Assembly (NCBI RefSeq): GCF_001536065.1
Contig: NZ_CZVW01000007.1
Span: 1 to 64,000, forward strand
From: Candidatus Chryseopegocella kryptomonas
Lineage (GTDB): Bacteria > Bacteroidota > Ignavibacteria > Kryptoniales > Kryptoniaceae
Reading direction: 5' to 3'
Length of the DNA stretch: 64,000 bases
Position numbers and translations under genes: made by a program
In this document: one piece after another, positions 53,602 to 62,193 of the stretch
How positions within the stretch are numbered: the stretch's first letter is position 1
Layout of the letters: the number at the start of each line of letters is the position of its first letter
The notes under the pieces: generated by a model
Told to the model about the DNA's origin: nothing
Seen by the model: the letters and a program-made list of their open reading frames with translations, nothing else
Databases searched by the model: none

Positions 53602-54681
53602 CTAAATCATGCCGTATCTTTTTAAAGCTGCATTTAAGACCTCGTTTATCATCTGATTGTAGGTTAACCCCGCTGCACGTGCTGCTTTTGGAAAGCAGGA
53701 ATTATCTTCGGGATTTGGAAGGATTCCGGGCAACGGATTTACTTCAAGTATATTTGGAATTCCATTTTTATCAAGTCGCATATCAATTCTGCACCAGTCA
53801 CGGCACCTAAGAACTTTAAATGTTGAAAGTGCGATTTTTTCTATCGTTTCTTTTAACTTATTATCTATTTCGGCGGGACATTGAAATATATCAAGTGGTT
53901 TTTCTCTTGTATCCCAAATCCATTTCGCTTCAAACGAGTAAATTGGTTTTGCTTCTGGTGGAAGTGAATCAAATTTAATTTCAATTATTGGTAAAACTTT
54001 TGCTGATTTTCCATTTCCGAGGATTGCAACTGTAAATTCTCTCCCGGGCAAAAATTCTTCAACAAGCGCTGGTTCATTGTAAGTTTTTATCACTCTCTCA
54101 ATTTCAAGATAGAGTTCATTTTTATTTGAAACGACGGAAGAATTAAATATACCTTTGCTTGAACCTTCGTGTAGAGGTTTAACTATGAGTGGGAATTTAA
54201 GTTCAATTTCACCATCAAACTCGTCAAGGTTTTCAACTACGAAAAACTTTGCGGTTGGGATTTTGTAGTAAGATAAAATTTCTTTTGTTCTTGCTTTATC
54301 AAGGCAGATTGCAAGCGTAAGTGGGTCGCTTCCTGTGTAAGGAATGTTTAACATTTCAAGGATTGCGGGAATTTGCGCTTCTCTACTTGCCCCGTAGAAA
54401 CCCTCTGCGATGTTGAAAACGATATCAGGTCTATTTTTTCTTAATTTTTCAAATGCATCTTCATTTGCTTCAATCAAGATGACATTGTGATTTTCTTCAA
54501 GCGCATTTTTTACTGCGTTTATCGTTTCCCAAGTGTCCCATTCAGCATAAGTGTCATCAACAGTTTGGAGTTTGTGTTCAGCATTTGACTTATTTAAGAA
54601 CTTAACACTACTAAACGAATCATCACTGCCTGAATCATCTTGTCTTTCCTTCTTCAAATTAAACACAAGACCAACATTCAT
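53602..54681 (-). CDS. D-Ala-D-Ala ligase-like ATP-grasp enzyme, copy 1
   Basis: A second carboxylate-amine ligase, 359 residues. It has FPLIVKPLHEGSSKGI, LVEEFLPGREFTVAIL, CRIDMRLDKNGIPNILEVNPLPG and a C-terminal KAARAAGLTYNQMI. It shares about the same layout with copy 2 (both have LDKARTKEILS-like and IPTAKF segments), so they are recent or ancient duplicates with separate specificities. First gene of the cluster, after a promoter. Confidence 0.88.
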   Translation of the reverse strand: MNVGLVFNLKKERQDDSGSDDSFSSVKFLNKSNAEHKLQTVDDTYAEWDTWETINAVKNALEENHNVILIEANEDAFEKLRKNRPDIVFNIAEGFYGASREAQIPAILEMLNIPYTGSDPLTLAICLDKARTKEILSYYKIPTAKFFVVENLDEFDGEIELKFPLIVKPLHEGSSKGIFNSSVVSNKNELYLEIERVIKTYNEPALVEEFLPGREFTVAILGNGKSAKVLPIIEIKFDSLPPEAKPIYSFEAKWIWDTREKPLDIFQCPAEIDNKLKETIEKIALSTFKVLRCRDWCRIDMRLDKNGIPNILEVNPLPGILPNPEDNSCFPKAARAAGLTYNQMINEVLNAALKRYGMI

Positions 54682-54720
54682 AAAGAAAGCGACTTTGTTT
54701 TAAATCCGTTTTCAACTATA

Positions 54721-54748
54721 AATATATAAATTTTTTTGAAAATGTCAA
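54721..54748 (-). promoter_or_regulatory. Promoter of the ATP-grasp cluster
   Basis: On the minus strand: TTGACA (54748-54743), 16 bp, TATATT (54726-54721), about 40 bases before the first ATP-grasp ATG. The spacer is one base shorter than in the others. Confidence 0.5.
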
Positions 54749-54876
54749 GAGATGTTTGAGATTTGATTGAGGACTTTAGAAATTTTAAACTGTTAAGTCG
54801 TTTAGTTTGATGATGCAATTTAACCCGACAATTTTTTGAGTGTTAAGAAAGTTTCAGGAAGGTTTAACAAAATTAA

Positions 54877-54905
54877 AAACCCTCTCTGCTGATGGAGAGG
54901 GTGCT
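54877..54905 (-). terminator. Terminator after the UpxY-like gene
   Basis: CCCTCTC (54880-54886) pairs with GAGAGGG (54895-54901); on the minus strand a T-rich run follows. It lies 30 bases after the antiterminator gene. Confidence 0.8.
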
Positions 54906-54933
54906 GGATTAAATAAGAGTTATGATTTTGATC

Positions 54934-55458
54934 TTATTCTAAAATTTCCGGATCAACCTTGCGAAGCAAAAATTTGTGAATTTCTGCTTTAACTTGATAG
55001 TCCATTGACATAAGCAGGACAACTGCTTTATGACTGTTTGCTCTTTCTACTACCCCAACGAAACCTTTTAAAGGTCCATCAACCACGACGACATAATCCC
55101 CCGCACAAATTTCAAACTCATGTTCGCATTTTTCAGGCACATAAATGTGATTGTTTCCGTTAATTCGCTCTTTTATCGTTTCTATGATTGATTCTTTTAT
55201 CGGTTTGGGTCTCCCATTGATGCCAAGAATTTTTCTCACCCCTCTTGTATAGATTACCATGTCAAACAGCGTTGGTTTCAACTTTGCGAAGACATAGCAC
55301 GGGAAAAGCGGAACGGTAATAGCTCGTTTTTTTGCTCTTATTAATCTTATTTCTTTAATTTTTGGATTGAAAACTTCAATGTTTGCAAGTGTTAAATATG
55401 ATTCAACGAGATTTTCTTGTTTTGGCTTTGTTTGAAGGACATACCAGTTTAAATCCAA
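54934..55458 (-). CDS. NusG-like antiterminator (UpxY/RfaH type)
   Basis: A 174-residue transcription factor. The NGN domain reads WYVLQTKPKQENLVESYL, then PLFPCYVFAKL. A KOW-like segment follows, ICAGDYVVVVDGPLKGFVGVVERANSHKAVVLL. This is the UpxY/RfaH layout that lets RNA polymerase read through long surface-polysaccharide operons. The start is TTG 55458, supported by GAGGTGATC four bases upstream. It is downstream of the wzc gene rather than at the head of the operon. Confidence 0.82.
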   Translation of the reverse strand: MDLNWYVLQTKPKQENLVESYLTLANIEVFNPKIKEIRLIRAKKRAITVPLFPCYVFAKLKPTLFDMVIYTRGVRKILGINGRPKPIKESIIETIKERINGNNHIYVPEKCEHEFEICAGDYVVVVDGPLKGFVGVVERANSHKAVVLLMSMDYQVKAEIHKFLLRKVDPEILE

Positions 55459-55462
55459 CTTT

Positions 55463-55471
55463 GATCACCTC
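55463..55471 (-). promoter_or_regulatory. Strong ribosome binding site that fixes the TTG start of the UpxY-like gene
   Basis: GAGGTGATC on the minus strand, 4 bases before TTG 55458-55456. It matches the anti-Shine-Dalgarno well and supports a TTG start. Confidence 0.6.
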
Positions 55472-55608
55472 GCTTAAATTTATTTTTGAAACAGTGAAAA
55501 TACTCCACCAGAAAAAAATTTGAAATTCCTCCCGCCGTAGAGAACAATCTTAAAATTTGATTATTGCAAAAATTTTCAGCTTACCCTCTTCACTTTACCC
55601 CAAACTCT

Positions 55609-57942
55609 TCACTTTTTGCCCTCACCTTTATCTCTATCTGCGCCGTAATAATCGTAATACCTGTAATAGCGATAATATCTGTAATAAGTTCCATAAGTTG
55701 AGCTTGCATCAAAGTTGTTCAGAAGGACACCAATTACAGTTCCACCCACTCTTTGGATCATTTCCCTTGCTTTGTCAAGGACATCAATTTCGGTTTTTCC
55801 AGCAGATGCGACAAGTAGGACTCCATCAACTTGGCTTGCTATGATCAAAGCGTCTGTTACAGCAACAAGCGGTGGCGTATCAAATATAACCATCTCATAA
55901 TTTAATTTGAGATATTCAATGAATTCTTTCATTTTTTCAGAGCCAAGCAATTCCGCTGGATTTGGTGGAACAACACCGCACGGAACAAGGTATAGATTTT
56001 CAACCTCGGTTTGCTTGAAAATTTCTTCAATTTCAGCTCTACCGAACAAATAATCTGTAAGCCCAGGTTCTCTTTTAACGCCAAAAACTCTGTGTAGGAC
56101 AGGTCTTCTAAGGTCGGTATCAAGCAAAACTGTTTTTAAACCAGCACTTGCCATTGTAATTGCAAGGTTTGAAGCGGTTGTTGACTTACCTTCTTTTGGT
56201 GCACTGCTTGCGACGACGATAGATTTAATTTTTTTATCAAGTTTTGCAAATTGTATTCCGGTTCTTAAAACTCTGTATGCTTCTGCGATGTGCGATTTCG
56301 GGCTAAGGTGTGTTATTAAATGAGCTGCGATGTTTCGTCCTTCGTCCTTTTTGAGCTGTTTCCCATCAAGTTTTGTTTCAACTTCAATTATCGGAATTGC
56401 AGAAAGAACTGTAAATCCACGTTTTTCAATTTGTTCTGGCGTCTTTATCGTTCTATCAAAGTATTCCTTGACGAAAACAATCCCAACCCCAAGACCGAGC
56501 CCAACGATTATGCTGAGAATTAAATTGAGATGTATCTTTGGACTTACAGGTTTTAATCCCGGGGTTGCATAGTCAATTATTTGGACATATCCAAATTGAG
56601 ATTGCTCTGCTATCATTGCTTCTTGATATTTTTCCTCAATTAAAAGGTAAAGTTTTTCACTGCTCATTCTCGCGCGTTCAAGCCGTGCGTAGTCAATTAA
56701 TTTCGCCGGTATCGTTTCAAATTTTCTGTTTAATTGCTCAATTAATCTTTCAAGTTCTCTCTTTTTCGCTTCGTATGCTGTTAGTTCAATTTCGGTTAAC
56801 AAAATTTTCTGTTTCAGCTCTTTTACAAATCCAGTCGGGTCATAGGTTTGAGTCCCGGGGCTTCCAGAACTGGCAAATCCAGTCTTTAAAAATTCTGCTA
56901 TTTTTTCCTGTAATTTCTTTCTTAATGATGCAAGCTGCTCATCTATTTCTCTCAAGCTCTTATTCAAAACTTCTTGGCTTCCAACTTTTGGATTTTGAGC
57001 AATAATTTGATCCCTCGTGACTTCAAGTTTTGCTATCTCTTCTTGCAGATATTTTATGTATGGGTCAAGTGCCTCGGTTGCGACTTTGACAAATTCTGGT
57101 TCAATCTGTTTAATCTGTTCAAGGTATGCATTCAATTTTTTCTCCGCTGATGAAATTTCAACAATTGCTTCACCGCGTTTTGATTCAAGGTTAGCAAGTT
57201 GTTCAATAAGTTTTTTTGATTCCTCGTCAAGTGCGACGACACCAGCTGATTTCATATAACTTTCAAGCTGGTTCTCCGCCTGATCAAGCAGTTTCTTTTT
57301 ATCTGCAAGCTGTTCCTCAAGAAACTTTCTTACGCTTCTTGATTCATTTCGGCTCATCATAAGGTTTCTCTCATAGTAGGCGTCTGCAAAAGTATTGGCT
57401 ATTAAAGCTGCTTCTTTTGGATTTTTGCTTCGGACGGTAATTTTTATTATGTCTGCATCGCGCGGGGATTCAATTTTAACATCTTTTTCAAACCTTTCAA
57501 TTATCGTCTCAATTTTTGCAAATGGCTTAATTCCCTCTTTCAGTTCTTTCCTTGATGGTTTGATTATGAGGATTGTATCTTTTTTATCGTTGAGGTCAAC
57601 ATAAACTCTGTCAATTAACTTCTTTGCAACTGCCTCTGCAAGGGAGCGACTTTTCAAAATTTCAATTTCATTTTTAATGTTCCTTTGCTCAGAAAGTCCA
57701 GTTATGTCAAATGCCTCTGTTAAGCCAAGCCCCTTCTTCCCCCTTTCAATCAAGACAACCGCCGTTGACTCATAAATCGGATCCTGCATAAATGTAAAGA
57801 TCGCAGTTGCGAGAACTACAAGTATGAATATCAAAATTACTAACCACTTGCCCCTGTAAAGAACCTGTATAACTTCATATAAGTTGATAGTTTCTTCCTC
57901 AGTTTGAAAAAAAGGTTGCCCGTTAACATTTGTTTTTTCCAT
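55609..57942 (-). CDS. Wzc-like tyrosine autokinase/exopolysaccharide chain-length protein
   Basis: A 777-residue inner-membrane protein directing polysaccharide export. Wzz domain with first helix (IFILVVLATAIFTFM) near residue 36, long periplasmic coiled coils (about 190-440), second helix (LILSIIVGLGLGVGIVFV) near 480. The kinase domain has Walker A SAPKEGKSTTASN, A' DLRRP and Walker B VIFDTPP, and the tail is a tyrosine cluster (YYRYYRYYRYYDYYG) for autophosphorylation. A promoter is upstream. No other export genes are in the window. Confidence 0.92.
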   Translation of the reverse strand: MEKTNVNGQPFFQTEEETINLYEVIQVLYRGKWLVILIFILVVLATAIFTFMQDPIYESTAVVLIERGKKGLGLTEAFDITGLSEQRNIKNEIEILKSRSLAEAVAKKLIDRVYVDLNDKKDTILIIKPSRKELKEGIKPFAKIETIIERFEKDVKIESPRDADIIKITVRSKNPKEAALIANTFADAYYERNLMMSRNESRSVRKFLEEQLADKKKLLDQAENQLESYMKSAGVVALDEESKKLIEQLANLESKRGEAIVEISSAEKKLNAYLEQIKQIEPEFVKVATEALDPYIKYLQEEIAKLEVTRDQIIAQNPKVGSQEVLNKSLREIDEQLASLRKKLQEKIAEFLKTGFASSGSPGTQTYDPTGFVKELKQKILLTEIELTAYEAKKRELERLIEQLNRKFETIPAKLIDYARLERARMSSEKLYLLIEEKYQEAMIAEQSQFGYVQIIDYATPGLKPVSPKIHLNLILSIIVGLGLGVGIVFVKEYFDRTIKTPEQIEKRGFTVLSAIPIIEVETKLDGKQLKKDEGRNIAAHLITHLSPKSHIAEAYRVLRTGIQFAKLDKKIKSIVVASSAPKEGKSTTASNLAITMASAGLKTVLLDTDLRRPVLHRVFGVKREPGLTDYLFGRAEIEEIFKQTEVENLYLVPCGVVPPNPAELLGSEKMKEFIEYLKLNYEMVIFDTPPLVAVTDALIIASQVDGVLLVASAGKTEIDVLDKAREMIQRVGGTVIGVLLNNFDASSTYGTYYRYYRYYRYYDYYGADRDKGEGKK

Positions 57943-57994
57943 AGTTGTTAAGAACGCTCATTTTGTTTTCCCGTAAAAATTTTGTTCACTTCAC

Positions 57995-58023
57995 AATATA
58001 AAAAGTCAAAAAATAAAAGTCAA
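57995..58023 (-). promoter_or_regulatory. Promoter of the wzc-like gene
   Basis: On the minus strand: TTGACT (58023-58018), 17 bp, TATATT (58000-57995), about 53 bases before the ATG. Identical in both hexamers to the SUF, tRNA-Asn and TetR promoters. Confidence 0.6.
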
Positions 58024-58159
58024 GTATTTGCTATGTGTTTTAAATCACAATTAGGGGTCTGGATAATAGTCCACACCATTTGCTCAATATTAGCCAGGAG
58101 TTTTTTGTTTTGATGCTATGGGATTTAAGAAAGTTTAAATTTTTTGGCTTTCAAAATTA

Positions 58160-58175
58160 TGGCACAGGCTTTGAA
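58160..58175 (+). promoter_or_regulatory. Sigma-54-like promoter of flhF
   Basis: TGGCAC (58160-58165), 5 bases, TTGAA (58171-58175). This fits the -24/-12 sigma-54 form (TGGCAC-N5-TTGC) in GG and TG spacing, with A for the last C. It lies 45 bases before the flhF ATG. Confidence 0.45.
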
Positions 58176-58220
58176 ATATCTTTTATTTGAAAAGTTAAAC
58201 AAAGTCAGGATTGAGTTTAA

Positions 58221-59408
58221 ATGAAGGTTAAAAAATTTGTTGCACCAACTTTAAAGGAAGCAACGGAGATGATGAAGAGAGAACTTGGGGAGGACGCTAT
58301 CGTCCTTGGGACAAGGAGAATTAGACAGCCGGGAATTTTCGGCTTTTTCAAGCCAGATTTGATAGAGGTCATCGGGGCAATTGAAGAAGAAAAGGTTAAG
58401 AGTAAGAATGAATCCGGGGCGGATAACGCTGTTGAACTTTTAAGGAAAATGACAAATGAGATTGAAGCAAAAAGAAAAAATTTATTCAGCGACGATGGGC
58501 AAAAGGTTGAGTTTGAAAAGTATAATTACACCGAGATAAAAAGTGAGCTTGAAGAGGTCAAGCAGGCGTTAAATGAGTTAACAGAGCATTTGAAGTATAA
58601 GGGTTCGGCACAATACCCATCTGTTTTGAAGAAAGCATTTTTGAATCTGGTTGAAAAAGAAGTTGAAGAGGAGTTGGCAAATAAGATAATTCGCACGGTT
58701 TTAATGAAATTAAGTGGGGAAGAGTTAAGAGATGAAAAGCTTGTTGAAAGCGAGGTGATAAATGTTATTTCTGAGATTTTGAGATTTTCAAAACCTGTTA
58801 AGCCAGTAAGAAGAAAAACATTTGTCCTTGCGTTTATCGGTCCAACAGGGGTTGGGAAGACGACCACTGTTGCGAAGTTAGCAGCAATTTACAAACTCTT
58901 TGAAAATGCACGCGTTGCTCTTATCTCAGCGGACACTTACAGAATTGCAGCAATTGAGCAACTTCAAACATTTGCAAATATAGCAAACATTCCAATGGAT
59001 GTTGCATATACGCCCGAGGATATGAGCCGGCTTGTGAGAAAACATCAAGACAAAGATATAATTTTAATTGACACAGTCGGGAGGAATCAAAGACAATCGG
59101 AGCATATATCAGAACTTGGGAAATTTATAAAAAGTGCTGATCCAGACGAAGTTCATCTTGTTTTGAGCGCAACATCAAGTTATAAAAACATGCTTGATGT
59201 TTATAATCGTTTTAAATCGCTTCTTCCAAATAGATTGATTTTCTCAAAAGTTGATGAAGCTGTTTCGCTCGGATATATTCTCAATGTCGCTTATAAAACG
59301 AAGTTACCCCTTTCTTACATAACCACAGGTCAAAATGTCCCAGATGATATTGCGGTTGCGGAGCCCAAAGTAATTGCAAACTTAATTTATAAGGAAGTTT
59401 TGATATGA
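58221..59408 (+). CDS. flhF: FlhF, SRP-type GTPase for flagellar placement
   Basis: Polar or positional GTPase that sets where flagella form. 395 residues: the B domain begins MKVKKFVAPTLKEATEMM, a coiled N region follows, then the GTPase with GPTGVGKTTTVAKLA (about residues 210-224), DTYRIAAIEQL, DTVGRNQR and FSKVDEA. Ends by overlapping flhG by 4 bases (ATGA). Confidence 0.93.
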   Translation: MKVKKFVAPTLKEATEMMKRELGEDAIVLGTRRIRQPGIFGFFKPDLIEVIGAIEEEKVKSKNESGADNAVELLRKMTNEIEAKRKNLFSDDGQKVEFEKYNYTEIKSELEEVKQALNELTEHLKYKGSAQYPSVLKKAFLNLVEKEVEEELANKIIRTVLMKLSGEELRDEKLVESEVINVISEILRFSKPVKPVRRKTFVLAFIGPTGVGKTTTVAKLAAIYKLFENARVALISADTYRIAAIEQLQTFANIANIPMDVAYTPEDMSRLVRKHQDKDIILIDTVGRNQRQSEHISELGKFIKSADPDEVHLVLSATSSYKNMLDVYNRFKSLLPNRLIFSKVDEAVSLGYILNVAYKTKLPLSYITTGQNVPDDIAVAEPKVIANLIYKEVLI

Positions 59409-60265
59409 TTTTTGATCAAGCGGAAAAATTACGAAATCTGGTTCGTGAAAAAATTCAAAGTGAGAATTACAACGCACATGTCATAGCAATTGGAAATGGC
59501 AAAGGCGGGTGCGGGAAAACGAACATAATTTTAAATCTCGCTTTGATTTTAAGCAAAAATGGAAAGAAAGTTTTGATTTATGATGCGGATTTAAATCTTG
59601 CAAATGTTGATATTCTACTTGGTGTATCGCCGAGGTATAGATTTCTTGATTTCATTCGTGGTGATGTCGGGCTTGATGATGTTTTAATTGATGTGAGAGA
59701 GAACTTAACACTTTTGCCTGCAAATTCGGGATCTTTGAACTTTCCCAAAATTTCGGGCGATAGATTGATACAAATCATAAAAGAGATCCTCCAGATGGAG
59801 AAAAATTTTGATTTTATTCTAATTGACACGCCAGCTGGGATTTCGGATGAAGTTATAAAGATACTTGGTTATTCTGATGATTACATTCTCGTTGCGACGC
59901 CAGAGCCAACTTCAATTATGGATGCTTATGCAGTTGTAAAACTTGTTTATTATCAAACTGGTAAATCAAATGTTAAGTTAATTGTCAACAATATCAATGG
60001 CTCTGTTGATCCTGTTGATGTCGCAAATAGATTATCTTTTGCGTGCGAAAAATTTCTCGGTGTAAAGATAAATTACATCGGCTCAATTCCTTATGACCCA
60101 GCTGTTTCAAGATCTGTTATGCTTCAAAAGCCATTTGTGGAATTGTTCCCGAGGTCAGGTGCTTCAATTGCTTTGAATAAAATTGCGTCAAATCTTCTCT
60201 CGCTTGACAGGGTTAAAAAACAAAAATCATTTTTCGGGAGGCTGGTTGAAGTATGCGGTCTATAA
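59405..60265 (+). CDS. flhG: FlhG/FleN, MinD-like ATPase
   Basis: Controls flagellar number and pairs with FlhF. 286 residues, deviant Walker A GNGKGGCGKTNI (about residues 31-42), DADLNLANVDILLG, IDTPAGISDEVI and ATPEPTSIMDAYAVVK, characteristic of FlhG/YlxH. N-terminal helix RNLVREKI fits the FlhF-activating part. Overlaps flhF and the next gene. Confidence 0.92.
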   Translation: MIFDQAEKLRNLVREKIQSENYNAHVIAIGNGKGGCGKTNIILNLALILSKNGKKVLIYDADLNLANVDILLGVSPRYRFLDFIRGDVGLDDVLIDVRENLTLLPANSGSLNFPKISGDRLIQIIKEILQMEKNFDFILIDTPAGISDEVIKILGYSDDYILVATPEPTSIMDAYAVVKLVYYQTGKSNVKLIVNNINGSVDPVDVANRLSFACEKFLGVKINYIGSIPYDPAVSRSVMLQKPFVELFPRSGASIALNKIASNLLSLDRVKKQKSFFGRLVEVCGL

Positions 60266-60513
60266 TTTTTCAAATTGGGCTTCTTTTGTTTTTTGTCTCA
60301 ATTGTAACACTTTGGTTGCAGGGGACTGATATAATCGTCGCAGTTGTCAAGTCGTTTGTTCTTTTTGTTGCATCAACAATGCTTATGTTCATTCTCGCTT
60401 ATCTGTTTATCTATCTGAAACAAGGTGAGAACGGGATGAAAACGGATTTTAACGAAGCAAAGAATGGCTCATCTGAAGCCCAAGAGTTCAAAGGTTTAAA
60501 TGTTCAAAGTTAA
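60253..60513 (+). CDS. Small membrane protein in the flagellar cluster
   Basis: 86 residues: two membrane helices (about residues 3-22 and 27-52) then a charged, Asn/Lys-rich tail. It overlaps flhG by 13 bases and precedes fliA. I do not recognise it. Its position suggests a flagella-linked role. Confidence 0.7.
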   Translation: MRSIIFQIGLLLFFVSIVTLWLQGTDIIVAVVKSFVLFVASTMLMFILAYLFIYLKQGENGMKTDFNEAKNGSSEAQEFKGLNVQS

Positions 60514-60535
60514 AATTTAACGGGAGGTTGAGATT

Positions 60536-61315
60536 ATGTCGTCTGTGGGTTTAATGCATAAGGAAGGAAATGATACGCCAGAAAAACTTTTCAAACTTTA
60601 CAGAAGAACTCGTGATCCAGAGATAAAAAAGAAGTTGATGATTCTTTATGCGGATTTTGTGCGAAACATTGTCAGGAAAATGAATTTGACATTTGCTGGC
60701 TCGCTTCTTGGTGAGGATGACCTCGTTGATATGGGAATGCTTGGGTTAAGCGATGCGATTGACAAGTTTGACCCCAAAGTTGGTGTTAAGTTTGAAACTT
60801 ACGCCTACACAAGGATAAGGGGTAGCATAATTGACGAGATGAGAAAGCTTGATAATCTTTCAAGGTCTGTTAGAAATAAAATTGACAAAGTTGATAAAGC
60901 TCGCATCAAAGTTGAAAACGAAGTTGGAGATAGAGCAGGGCGTTATCTTATCGCAGATGAAGCCGGTTTAAGCATTGAAGAATATGACCACATTGCAACA
61001 ATTGAACAAACTTCAAAAAGAGTGTCTTTCAACCTTGACATCGGAGATAACATTGAACTTGGTGATTTGATAAAAAGCGATGGCAAAAATCCAGAAGAAG
61101 ATTTGCTTGAAAATGAGATAAAGCAAGCGATTGCGGATGAATTGAAAAAATTGCCGGAAAATGAGCGTCTCATCATCGTGCTTTATTACTATGAGGAGTT
61201 GACATTCAAAGATATTGCGGAGATTTTAAAGTTGAGCGAGTCAAGGGTTTCACAACTTCACGCTGGGGCTTTGAGGAAAATTCGTGAATCATTGAAAAGC
61301 AAATTTTCATTTTAA
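60536..61315 (+). CDS. fliA: FliA-type sigma factor (sigma-28)
   Basis: Directs late flagellar and chemotaxis promoters. 259 residues with region 2 LVDMGMLGLSDAIDKFDPKVGVKFETYAYTRIRGSIIDEMR (partly), region 3, and region 4 LPENERLIIVLYYYEELTFKDIAEILKLSESRVSQLHAGALRKIR. It is of FliA/WhiG type. The ATG follows GGGAGGTT. It follows the flhF-flhG genes as in many flagellar clusters. Confidence 0.92.
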   Translation: MSSVGLMHKEGNDTPEKLFKLYRRTRDPEIKKKLMILYADFVRNIVRKMNLTFAGSLLGEDDLVDMGMLGLSDAIDKFDPKVGVKFETYAYTRIRGSIIDEMRKLDNLSRSVRNKIDKVDKARIKVENEVGDRAGRYLIADEAGLSIEEYDHIATIEQTSKRVSFNLDIGDNIELGDLIKSDGKNPEEDLLENEIKQAIADELKKLPENERLIIVLYYYEELTFKDIAEILKLSESRVSQLHAGALRKIRESLKSKFSF

Positions 61316-61317
61316 AA

Positions 61318-62193
61318 ATGAGCGGGATAAAACAAAAAATTCAAAACATAATTCAACTTGTCCCATTTCCAGCGGTTGCGATGGAAGTTGTTCGCCTTGT
61401 TGATAATCCAAAAACAAGTGCAGCAAAACTTGGCGAAGTCATCTCACAAGATCAGGCACTTGCAGCAAAAGTTTTGAAGGTTGCAAACTCCCCATTCTAC
61501 GGATTTCCAAAGCAAATTTCAACAATTAACTTCGCTATCGTTGTTTTAGGATTTGAAACGCTGAAAGAAATTGTGTTAAGTGTTTCTCTTGCGAGTTCTC
61601 TTGTTAATAAACTTGACAAAGATTTTGATCTTGAAAAATTTTGGAAGCATTCACTTCTTGTCGGGTTGATGACAAAACATCTTGCAAAGGATTTAAATTA
61701 CAGGGTTTCTGGTGAGGCATTTATTGCGGGATTGTTGCACGATGTGGGGATTCTCGTCGTGGCACAGTATTTCAAAAAAGAGTTTCAGCAGATAATTCAA
61801 ATCGGGAAGAGGAGAGAATTTACATTTGAGCAAATTGAGCGTCGTTTTCTTGACAATTCAACTCATTATGAAATTGGTTCATTGCTTGCTGAAAAATGGA
61901 ATTTTCCAGATCAACTTGTTGAAGCGATCGCTTTTCATCATCAGCCACATTTAGCCCCGAAAAATCCGCAACTTCCTTCTCTTGTTTATCTTGCTGAATA
62001 TGTATGTTTCAAACTTGGTCTTGAAAACATTGAATATGCAGATCACGACGAATCTTTTTCCGCAGATTTGCCCGCTGTTCTTGAAGTTTTAAAACTTGAC
62101 GAAAGTTTTTTAAACGATGGATTCATTGAAAAATACAGAGCAAAAATTCAATCTGATGTGATGAAAAACCAAATTTTTTCGGGTGAAATGTGA
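61318..62193 (+). CDS. HDOD-domain signalling protein
   Basis: 291 residues: HDOD domain with LVPFPAVAMEVVRLVDNPKTS, VLKVANSPFYGFP, an HD-like AGLLHDVGILV (about residues 138-148), and HYEIGSLLAEKWNFPDQLVEAIAFHH. HDOD proteins bind nucleotides or act as hubs for signalling, often near flagellar or chemotaxis genes. Translated directly after fliA (2-base gap) and overlapping the kinase start. Confidence 0.9.
   Translation: MSGIKQKIQNIIQLVPFPAVAMEVVRLVDNPKTSAAKLGEVISQDQALAAKVLKVANSPFYGFPKQISTINFAIVVLGFETLKEIVLSVSLASSLVNKLDKDFDLEKFWKHSLLVGLMTKHLAKDLNYRVSGEAFIAGLLHDVGILVVAQYFKKEFQQIIQIGKRREFTFEQIERRFLDNSTHYEIGSLLAEKWNFPDQLVEAIAFHHQPHLAPKNPQLPSLVYLAEYVCFKLGLENIEYADHDESFSADLPAVLEVLKLDESFLNDGFIEKYRAKIQSDVMKNQIFSGEM

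Noticed and set aside
55618-55700. Tandem repeat or CRISPR-like pattern in the YRYY-coding stretch
   Set aside because: The repeat is a coding feature of the Wzc tail and no spacers or repeat units of array length are present.
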